Part shown: piece after piece, positions 25,253 through 31,219 of the stretch
Position numbering within the stretch: position 1 is the first letter of the stretch
Layout: each line of letters begins with the position of its first letter
Assembly (NCBI RefSeq): GCF_019799965.1
Contig: NZ_JABGCJ010000004.1
Span: 248,001 to 312,000, forward strand
DNA from: Modestobacter italicus
Lineage (GTDB): Bacteria; Actinomycetota; Actinomycetes; Mycobacteriales; Geodermatophilaceae
DNA length: 64,000 nt
Direction of reading: 5' to 3'
Program-made: the position numbers and the translations under genes
The notes under the pieces: model-generated
The model's database searches: none
Seen by the model: only the letters and a program-made list of their open reading frames with translations
Told to the model about the DNA's origin: nothing

Positions 25253-25726
25253 TCAGAAGCCGTGCGTGCCGATCGGGCTGACCGCCCCGGCGCGCAGCTG
25301 CTCGATCACCTGGAGCTCGTGCGGCACCACCGGCTCGGGCAGCGCGTCGAGCGGGAACCAGCGCAGCTCGGCGGCCCGGTGCTCCTCGGCCCGGCGCGGG
25401 GTCCCCGCCCAGCGGCGGCAGCCGAAGAAGAAGTCGACCCGCTCGTCGACCGGGCCGTGCGGGGCCGCGGTGCGGTGCAGCACGCCCAGCGGTTGCAGGT
25501 CGGCCGGGTCGACGAGCACGTCCAGCTCCTCCCGGGCCTCGCGGACGGCGGCATCGAGCACCGACTCCCCCGCCTCGACGTGGCCGGCGGCCGCGGCGGC
25601 CCAGTGCTCGTCCATGAAGCCGGTGCCCCGGCGGAGCTGGAGCAGCACCTCGTTCCCCGACGGGGACCGGCCCGGGCGCAGGAAGAGCACGTAGGCGGCG
25701 GGGACGACGCGGAACCGCTGGGTCAC
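25253..25726 (-). CDS. NUDIX hydrolase
   Basis: A 157-residue cytoplasmic pyrophosphohydrolase. The Nudix box reads GHVEAGESVLDAAVREAREE, followed by LDV; the usual Gly before the last hydrophobic residue is Asp. It acts on a nucleoside diphosphate linked to another moiety, with the substrate undetermined. The N-terminal RVVPAAYVLFLRPG, then EVLLQLRRGTGFMDEHWA, suggests a mutator-type (MutT-like) subgroup. The start is GTG. It is divergent from the nitronate monooxygenase gene. Confidence 0.9.
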   Translation of the reverse strand: MTQRFRVVPAAYVLFLRPGRSPSGNEVLLQLRRGTGFMDEHWAAAAAGHVEAGESVLDAAVREAREELDVLVDPADLQPLGVLHRTAAPHGPVDERVDFFFGCRRWAGTPRRAEEHRAAELRWFPLDALPEPVVPHELQVIEQLRAGAVSPIGTHGF

Positions 25727-25776
25727 CCCGCGACCGTAGTGCTGCGCCCACCGGCGGCGGGGACGACGATGGGCCG

Positions 25777-26739
25777 GTGATCAAGACCCCGCTGACCCGC
25801 TGGTTCGACCTCGACGTCCCGGTGTTCGGGGCACCGATGGCCGGCGTCGCCGGTGGCGCGCTGGCCCGCGCGGTCTCCCTGGGCGGCGGGCTGGGGATGA
25901 TCGGGGTCGGCTCGGACACCCCGGTCGAGTGGCTCGCCGAGCAGGCCCGGCTGCCCGCCGAGGCCGACGTCTCGCACGGCGTCGGGCTGATGGCCTGGGC
26001 GCTGGAGCGCCGCCCCGAGCTGCTGGCCGCGGCGATCGCCACCGAGCCGGTGCTGGTCTCGGTGTCCTTCGGCGACCCGGGCCCGTTCGTCGGACCGCTG
26101 CACGACGCCGGGATCGCCGTCGCCACCGCGGTGAACTCGCTGGCCGACCTGGACCGTGCGATCGACGCCGGAGCCGACGTGATCGTCGCCCAGGGCACCG
26201 AGGCCGGCGGGCACACCGGGCAGCGAGCCACCCTGCCGCTGCTCCAAGAGGTGTTGGGCGCCACCGACCGGCCGGTGCTCGCGGCCGGCGGGGTGGCCAC
26301 CGGCGCGGGGCTGGCCGCGGTCCTGGTGGCGGGCGCGGCCGGCGCCTGGGTCGGCACGCCGTTCCTGGCATGCACCGAGGCGGCGAACACCCCGGCCGCC
26401 CGCGAGCGGGTGCGGGCCGCCGCCGGCGACGAGACGGTGCTGACCAGCGCCTTCGACATCGCCCAGGGGCTGCCGTGGCCCAGCCGCTGGCCGGGCCGAG
26501 CCCTGGTCAACGACTTCACCCGGACCTGGCACGGCCGGGAGGACGAGCTGCGCGGCGACACCGCGGCCGCCGACCTGGTGCGCCGGGCCCGAGCCGAGGG
26601 CGACCTGGCGAACGCCCCGGTCTACGCCGGGGAGTCCGTCGGCCTGGTCAGCACCGAGGAGTCGGCCACCGACGTCGTCCGGCGGCTGGCAGCGGACGCG
26701 CGCAAGGCGCTCGAACGCGTCCCCCGTCTGCTGGGCTGA
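25777..26739 (+). CDS. Nitronate monooxygenase (2-nitropropane dioxygenase family)
   Basis: A 320-residue FMN enzyme with a TIM barrel. N-terminal PVFGAPMAGVAGGALARAVS and LGMIGVG form the FMN site opening, and the conserved active-site motif is GTEAGGHTGQ (about 144-153). The phosphate-binding region is VLAAGGVATGAGLAAVL, then AWVGTPFLA. It oxidises nitronates such as propionate-3-nitronate to aldehydes. The start is GTG 50 bases from the NUDIX start on the other strand. It is followed 3 bases later by a GNAT gene. Confidence 0.9.
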   Translation: MIKTPLTRWFDLDVPVFGAPMAGVAGGALARAVSLGGGLGMIGVGSDTPVEWLAEQARLPAEADVSHGVGLMAWALERRPELLAAAIATEPVLVSVSFGDPGPFVGPLHDAGIAVATAVNSLADLDRAIDAGADVIVAQGTEAGGHTGQRATLPLLQEVLGATDRPVLAAGGVATGAGLAAVLVAGAAGAWVGTPFLACTEAANTPAARERVRAAAGDETVLTSAFDIAQGLPWPSRWPGRALVNDFTRTWHGREDELRGDTAAADLVRRARAEGDLANAPVYAGESVGLVSTEESATDVVRRLAADARKALERVPRLLG

Positions 26740-26742
26740 CGA

Positions 26743-27195
26743 GTGGAGATCCGCGACGCCGACGAGGCCGACCTCCCGGCCGTGGTGGCGCTGTACGCCG
26801 ACGACGTCCTGGGTGCCACCCGGGAGGACCCCGGCCCGCCACTCCCGCAGCGATACCGCGACGCGTTCGCCGCCATCGCCGCCGATCCCCGCCACCGGCT
26901 GGTCGTCATGGAGGACGACGGCCAGCTCGTGGCCACCCTCCAGCTGTCGTTCCTGCCGCAGCTGGTCCGCGGCGGCGGCGAGCGAGCTCAGATCGAGGCG
27001 GTCCGGGTTGCGGTCGCCCACCGCGGCAGCGGCCTGGGGCGTGAGCTCGTGGGGTGGGCCGTCGAGCAGGCTCGCGAGCACGGCTGCGCGTTGGTGCAGC
27101 TGACCACTGACGCGGCCCGCCCGGAGGCCCGCCGCTTCTACGAGTCGCTGGGCTTCCAGGGCACCCACGTGGGGATGAAGCTCCCGCTGACGTGA
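26743..27195 (+). CDS. GNAT family N-acetyltransferase
   Basis: A 150-residue acetyltransferase. The acetyl-CoA pyrophosphate loop is VAVAHRGSGLGRELV (motif R/Q-x-x-G-x-G/A), preceded by the beta strand AQIEAVRV and followed by the C-terminal TTDAARPEARRFYESLGF. The GTG start lies 3 bases after the nitronate monooxygenase stop, so the two are probably co-transcribed. Substrate unknown. Confidence 0.88.
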   Translation: MEIRDADEADLPAVVALYADDVLGATREDPGPPLPQRYRDAFAAIAADPRHRLVVMEDDGQLVATLQLSFLPQLVRGGGERAQIEAVRVAVAHRGSGLGRELVGWAVEQAREHGCALVQLTTDAARPEARRFYESLGFQGTHVGMKLPLT

Positions 27196-27239
27196 GGGAG
27201 GAACCAACTCTCTCGTGTTCTGTGCGACGCCCAGCGCCA

Positions 27240-27932
27240 TCAGACCGAGCAGGTGCCGTCCGCGCAGCCCTCGGCGGCCGGGACGGTGGTGAGCGGATGG
27301 GTGTCGGCCCAGGCCCGCTCGAGCAGCTGCAGCAGCACCTCGGCCGGCTGCGCGCCGGCGGCACCGTAGGTGCGGTCGACGACGAAGAACGGGACGCCGG
27401 TCGCCCCAAGGGCGCGCGCGGTGTCGATGTCCTCCCGCACGGCGGGCAGGAACCGGCGGTCGGCCAGGGCGGTGCGCACCTCGGCCTCGTCCAGCCCGAC
27501 CTCGACGGCCAGCGGCACGAGGGCGTCGACGTCGAACACCGACCGTTGCTCGGTGAAGTACGCGCGCAGCAGCCGCTCCTTCATCTCGCTGCGCAGCCCG
27601 TGCTCGGCGGCGAGGTGGATGAGCTGGTGGGCGAGCAGGGTGTTGCCGCTGACCCCGTCGGCCAGGTGGTACTCCAGGCCCTCACCGGCGGCGACCTCCT
27701 CGACCCGCTGCATCTGGGCGGCCATCTGCTCGACGCTGCTGCCGTACTTGGCGGCCAGCGCCGGAAGGGTCGGCTCGGTGTGCCCCTCGGGGACGGTGGG
27801 GTCCAGCTGGAAGGACCGCCAGACCACCTCGACCTGGTCGGCGTGCGGGAAGCGGGAGAGCGCCGTCTCCAGCTTGCGCTTGCCGATGTAGCACCACGGG
27901 CACACGACGTCGGACCACACCTCGACCTGCAT
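27240..27932 (-). CDS. DsbA-family oxidoreductase, FrnE-like
   Basis: A 230-residue cytoplasmic thioredoxin-fold protein of the FrnE type. It opens VEVWSDVVCPWCYIGKRKLE with the CPWC active site (about residues 10-13). The cis-proline loop is GATGVPFFVVD. The C-terminus carries CADGTC, a second cysteine pair (CxxxxC) known in FrnE proteins of Deinococcus and actinobacteria. The ATG at 27932 gives the standard start; an ATG at 27965 would add 11 residues and sit 8 bases after the CDF stop. Likely in one transcript with the CDF gene. Confidence 0.88.
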   Translation of the reverse strand: MQVEVWSDVVCPWCYIGKRKLETALSRFPHADQVEVVWRSFQLDPTVPEGHTEPTLPALAAKYGSSVEQMAAQMQRVEEVAAGEGLEYHLADGVSGNTLLAHQLIHLAAEHGLRSEMKERLLRAYFTEQRSVFDVDALVPLAVEVGLDEAEVRTALADRRFLPAVREDIDTARALGATGVPFFVVDRTYGAAGAQPAEVLLQLLERAWADTHPLTTVPAAEGCADGTCSV

Positions 27933-27973
27933 GACCGGCGACAACCCGCGGGCCTCGCGGGCCATTCCGGGGG

Positions 27974-28990
27974 TCACCCGGCCGGAGGAGACGCCGCCTG
28001 CGCCCGGCCGTTCCCGGGCGTGGGGTCGAGGAACACGTACCGGACGCCGCCGTGCCGGGCCACCAGCCGCCGCTCCGCCTCGTCGGAGGCCCGCTCGATG
28101 TCCGCGACGGTCGCGGTGTCGGCGAAGTCGACCTTCGCCGAGACAATCAGCTGCCCCGGCCCGATCACCGAGGTCAGCAGGAACGGGACGGCGTCGACCT
28201 GGTCGAGGCCGGCGATCTCCGCGCGCAACTGCTCCCGGACCGCGTCGGGCACCGACTGGCCGATCAGCAGCGAGACGTTGGCGCGGGCCAGCGACCAGGC
28301 GACCGCGATCAGCACGACGCCGATCAGGATCGCCGAGAGGCCGTCCCACAGCGGGTCGCCGGTCACCTGCTCCAGGAACAGGCCCAGCCCGGCGAGCACG
28401 AGGCCGACCAGGGCGGCGCTGTCCTCGAAGGTGACCGCCTTGAGCGTGGTGTCCGTGGTGCCCCGCAGGTAGCGACGGGGGCTGATCCCACGCGATCGGG
28501 CCTCGCGGCGCACCTGCCGCACCGCCTTGAGCAGCGAGCCGGCCTCCAGCACGAAGGAGACGGCGAGCACGACGTAGGAGATGGTCGGTGAGCCCTGCTC
28601 CTCGCCCTCCCGGATCGTCTCGACGCCCTGGTACACCGAGAAGCCGGCGCCGACGGCGAAGGTGCACAGCGAGGCGAGGAAGGCCCAGAAGTAGGTCTCC
28701 CGCCCGTACCCGAAGGGGTGCCGGGCGTCCGCGGCCTTGTTGCCGCGCTTGAGCGCGACGAACAGCAGCACCTCGGTCACCGTGTCGGCCAGCGAGTGCG
28801 CGGCCTCGGACAGCATCGCCGAGGAGTGGCTGACCAGGCCACCGGCCAGCTTGGCGGCGGCGATCGCCAGGTTCACCGCCCCGGCCAGGACGACGGTGCC
28901 GGTCGACTCGCCACCGGAGCCCCCGCCGGACCCGCCGCCCTCGGCCTCCTGGACGAGGGCGTGCTCGGTGCCGGGGGTCGGTTGCGTCAT
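27974..28990 (-). CDS. Cation diffusion facilitator family transporter
   Basis: A 338-residue membrane protein with six helices, exporting divalent metal by proton exchange. The helix II metal site is HSLAD in SEAAHSLADTVTEV (about 64-68). The helix V site is EDSAALVG, with Glu where most CDF proteins have His, as in the SLC30A9/ZnT9-like subgroup. RHPFGYGRETYFWA after helix II is also typical of that subgroup. The C-terminal cytoplasmic domain is present (residues 240-320). The N-terminus is a flexible glycine-rich segment (GGGSGGGSGG). Substrate metal is unclear. Confidence 0.88.
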   Translation of the reverse strand: MTQPTPGTEHALVQEAEGGGSGGGSGGESTGTVVLAGAVNLAIAAAKLAGGLVSHSSAMLSEAAHSLADTVTEVLLFVALKRGNKAADARHPFGYGRETYFWAFLASLCTFAVGAGFSVYQGVETIREGEEQGSPTISYVVLAVSFVLEAGSLLKAVRQVRREARSRGISPRRYLRGTTDTTLKAVTFEDSAALVGLVLAGLGLFLEQVTGDPLWDGLSAILIGVVLIAVAWSLARANVSLLIGQSVPDAVREQLRAEIAGLDQVDAVPFLLTSVIGPGQLIVSAKVDFADTATVADIERASDEAERRLVARHGGVRYVFLDPTPGNGRAQAASPPAG

Positions 28991-29066
28991 GCACCGGCCG
29001 TTTCCCCGGGCCGCTGATCGGCAACCGCGCCGGGCGGGTGTCCTGGGTGACAGCCCGCCGGCCCGC

Positions 29067-29360
29067 TCAGCTGAGGCGCTGCTCCAGGTGCACCAGCACC
29101 GGCGTCCCGGCCTCGCTCTTGCCGATCCCCACGCACAGCGCCTTCTTCAGCGGCAGCCAGTGCGGGCCCTGCCCCGAGGGCATCAGGGTCGCGGCGAACG
29201 GGTGGCCGTCCAGCGTGCCGGCGACCTTGACCGCCCGCCGGGTGCCGAGCACCTCGGCCGAGCCGGGCAGCTCCAGGTAGGTGGGGAACGCGCCGTCCTT
29301 CTCGATGACACAGCTGAAGACGGCGTCGAGCGGCTGGGCAGGGGTCTCGGTGGTGGTCAT
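29067..29360 (-). CDS. DUF1905 domain protein
   Basis: A 97-residue beta-barrel protein. LDAVFSCVIEKDGAFPTYLE, then RRAVKVAGTLDGHPFAATL and GHWLPLKKALCVGIGKSEAG-like text, match the DUF1905 fold; the family role is unproven. The ATG at 29358-29360 was preferred to an upstream GTG. It lies 40 bases downstream of the MerR gene on the same strand, so it may be co-transcribed with it. Confidence 0.8.
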   Translation of the reverse strand: MTTTETPAQPLDAVFSCVIEKDGAFPTYLELPGSAEVLGTRRAVKVAGTLDGHPFAATLMPSGQGPHWLPLKKALCVGIGKSEAGTPVLVHLEQRLS

Positions 29361-29400
29361 GCCGGGAGGACTCCCGGCGCGGCGGGAACTCATCGCCGGG

Positions 29401-29766
29401 TCAGGAGGCGGCGACCGCCGGCACGTGCTCCTGGCCGATCCGGATGATCTCGTCCAGCCGCGCGCGGGCCTGGGTCAGCTCCGCGATCTGCCGGTCGATG
29501 CCGTCCCGCTGGTCGACCAACCGGGCGAGCATGGCCGGGGTGGCGACGCCGGTGTGCACGCACGGCAACACCTCCAGGACGTCCTTGCTGTTCAGCCCGG
29601 CGGCGTACAGCTGCTGGATGAACTGCACCCGGCCCACGGCGCTCTCGGCGTACCGGCGCTGCCCGCTGGCGCTGCGCTCGGCCTCCAGCAGGCCCTGCTC
29701 CTCGTAGTAGCGCAGCGCCCGCACGCTCACGCCGGCGCGGGCGGCGACCTCACCGATGCGCAGCAC
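29401..29766 (-). CDS. MerR family transcriptional regulator
   Basis: A 121-residue regulator. It opens LRIGEVAARAGVSVRALRYY, then EEQGLLEAERSASGQRRYAE, the MerR helix-turn-helix and wing. A dimerisation helix follows (LARLVDQRDGIDRQIAELTQ). One cysteine (LPCVHTG) is present, not the metal-binding pair of MerR or SoxR. It is divergent from an SDR gene. Between them lies a long-spacer promoter with a dyad, so the SDR gene is the probable target. Confidence 0.9.
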   Translation of the reverse strand: MLRIGEVAARAGVSVRALRYYEEQGLLEAERSASGQRRYAESAVGRVQFIQQLYAAGLNSKDVLEVLPCVHTGVATPAMLARLVDQRDGIDRQIAELTQARARLDEIIRIGQEHVPAVAAS

Positions 29767-29793
29767 CGGGCCTCCTCGTGTTCGGGCTCACAG

Positions 29794-29825
29794 TTGCCTC
29801 TGACGTCAACGTGAGGTCCTAGCGT
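29794..29825 (+). promoter_or_regulatory. MerR-type promoter with 20-bp spacer and internal dyad
   Basis: TTGCCT (29794-29799) and TAGCGT (29820-29825) are 20 bases apart, longer than the usual 17. CCTC (29797-29800) and GAGG (29813-29816) form a dyad in the spacer. MerR proteins act by distorting such promoters. It lies 36 bases before the SDR start. Confidence 0.5.
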
Positions 29826-29860
29826 CCCGGACAGCCCATCCCGAGCGCAAGGAGAACACC

Positions 29861-30565
29861 ATGGACATCACCGGATCGGTCGCCCTCGTCACCGGCGCCA
29901 ACCGCGGCCTCGGCCGCCACTTCGCCCAGCAGCTGCTCGAACGCGGCGCGTCCAGGGTCTACGCCACCTCCCGCCGTCCCGAGCTGGTCGACGTCCCGGG
30001 CGTCGAGGTGCTGCGGGTCGACGTGACCGACCCGGAGTCGGTCGCGGCGGCAGCCGCGGCCGCCGGGGACGTGACCCTGCTGGTCAACAACGCCGGGATC
30101 ACCACCGGCGCGAACCTGGTCACCGGCGACCTGGCCGAGATCCGGCGGGAGATGGACACGCACTTCTACGGCACGCTGGACGTCGTCCGGGCGTTCGCGC
30201 CCGTGCTCGCCCGCAACGGCGGCGGCGGGATCGTCAACGTGCTCTCGGCGCTGTCCTGGTTCTCCACCGACGGCGCGAACGCCTACGCCGCGGCCAAGGC
30301 GGCGGCGTGGAGCCTGACCAACGGCGTCCGGATCGAGCTCACCGGACAGGGCACGCAGGTGACCGGCGTCGTGCTGGGGGCGGCCGACACCGACATGATG
30401 GCCGGCTACACCGGCCCGATGAGCGACCCGGCCGACGTCGTCCGGGCGGCGCTCGACGGCGTCCAGGCCGGCGACTGGGAGGTGCTGGTCGACGACTGGA
30501 GCCGGGGCGTCAAGGCCTCGCTGGCCGCCGACCCGCGCGAGTTCTACAGCCCGTCCGCGGTCTGA
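29861..30565 (+). CDS. Short-chain dehydrogenase/reductase
   Basis: A 234-residue NAD(P)-dependent oxidoreductase. Cofactor motif TGANRGLGRH (about 11-20), LLVNNAGITTG, active-site Ser in VLSALSWF and YAAAK (Tyr and Lys). It lacks the usual longer C-terminal extension, so it is a short classical SDR. The ATG at 29861 follows AAGGAG. Expression is probably under the divergent MerR regulator. A strong hairpin follows the stop. Substrate unknown. Confidence 0.9.
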   Translation: MDITGSVALVTGANRGLGRHFAQQLLERGASRVYATSRRPELVDVPGVEVLRVDVTDPESVAAAAAAAGDVTLLVNNAGITTGANLVTGDLAEIRREMDTHFYGTLDVVRAFAPVLARNGGGGIVNVLSALSWFSTDGANAYAAAKAAAWSLTNGVRIELTGQGTQVTGVVLGAADTDMMAGYTGPMSDPADVVRAALDGVQAGDWEVLVDDWSRGVKASLAADPREFYSPSAV

Positions 30566-30567
30566 CG

Positions 30568-30624
30568 GAGGACCCCCGGCCCCCCACCACCCGCAAGCTC
30601 GGGGTGGGGGGCGACGGGGTCCTC
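30568..30624. terminator. Bidirectional hairpin terminator between SDR and FKBP genes
   Basis: GAGGACCCC (30568-30576) pairs with GGGGTCCTC (30616-30624), and the inner arm GCCCCCCACC pairs with GGTGGGGGGC. It sits 3 bases after the SDR stop and 2 bases before the FKBP stop on the other strand. Confidence 0.78.
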
Positions 30625-30626
30625 GT

Positions 30627-31004
30627 TCAGCGGACGCCGACGAGGTCGACGACGAAGACCAGGGTGGCCCCGGGCTTGATGACGCCCCCGGCCCCGCGCT
30701 CGCCGTAGGCCTTGTGCGGCGGGATGGTCAGCCGGCGACGGCCACCGACCTTCATGCCGACGATGCCCTCGTCCCAGCCCTGGATGACCATCCCGACGCC
30801 GATCCGGAACTCCAGCGGGTCGCCGCGGTCCCAGGAGGCGTCGAACTGCTCGCCGCCGTCGTGGGTGACGCCGACGTAGTGGGCGCTGACGAGGCTGCCG
30901 GCGGTGGCCTCGGGGCCGTCACCGACCACCAGGTCCTCGATGACGAGGTCGTCGGGGGCCGGGCCGGTCGGCGGCTCGACGTCGGGGCGGGTCAGCTCTG
31001 CCAC
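30627..31004 (-). CDS. FKBP-type peptidyl-prolyl cis-trans isomerase
   Basis: A 125-residue single-domain FKBP, speeding proline isomerisation in folding proteins. The FKBP landmarks are VSAHYVGVTHDGGEQFDASW, GVGMVIQGWDEGIVGMKVGG, RRLTIPPHKAYGERG and the closing LVFVVDLVGV, with the aromatic pocket residues intact. There is no signal peptide, so it is cytoplasmic. The GTG at 31002-31004 has GAGGAG 6 bases upstream. It is divergent from the hybrid kinase gene. Confidence 0.93.
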   Translation of the reverse strand: MAELTRPDVEPPTGPAPDDLVIEDLVVGDGPEATAGSLVSAHYVGVTHDGGEQFDASWDRGDPLEFRIGVGMVIQGWDEGIVGMKVGGRRRLTIPPHKAYGERGAGGVIKPGATLVFVVDLVGVR

Positions 31005-31219
31005 GGGGGTCTCCTCGGGTCGGCGCCGGGGTTGTCCCGGCGGGTCCCGGCCCATCCAACCCGCCGACCGGCCACCGGCGACAGTCGGCCTGCCGAGGCG
31101 GGGCGACTGCAGCGGAGGTACGTTGCACGCCGCGGGTGGGTCGCCGGCGGCCGGCTCCCGGACGCCGTCCCGGCGGTCCTGGGCTCGCGAGCGTGCTGGT
31201 GTCCCGGCTGGAGGTGTGC

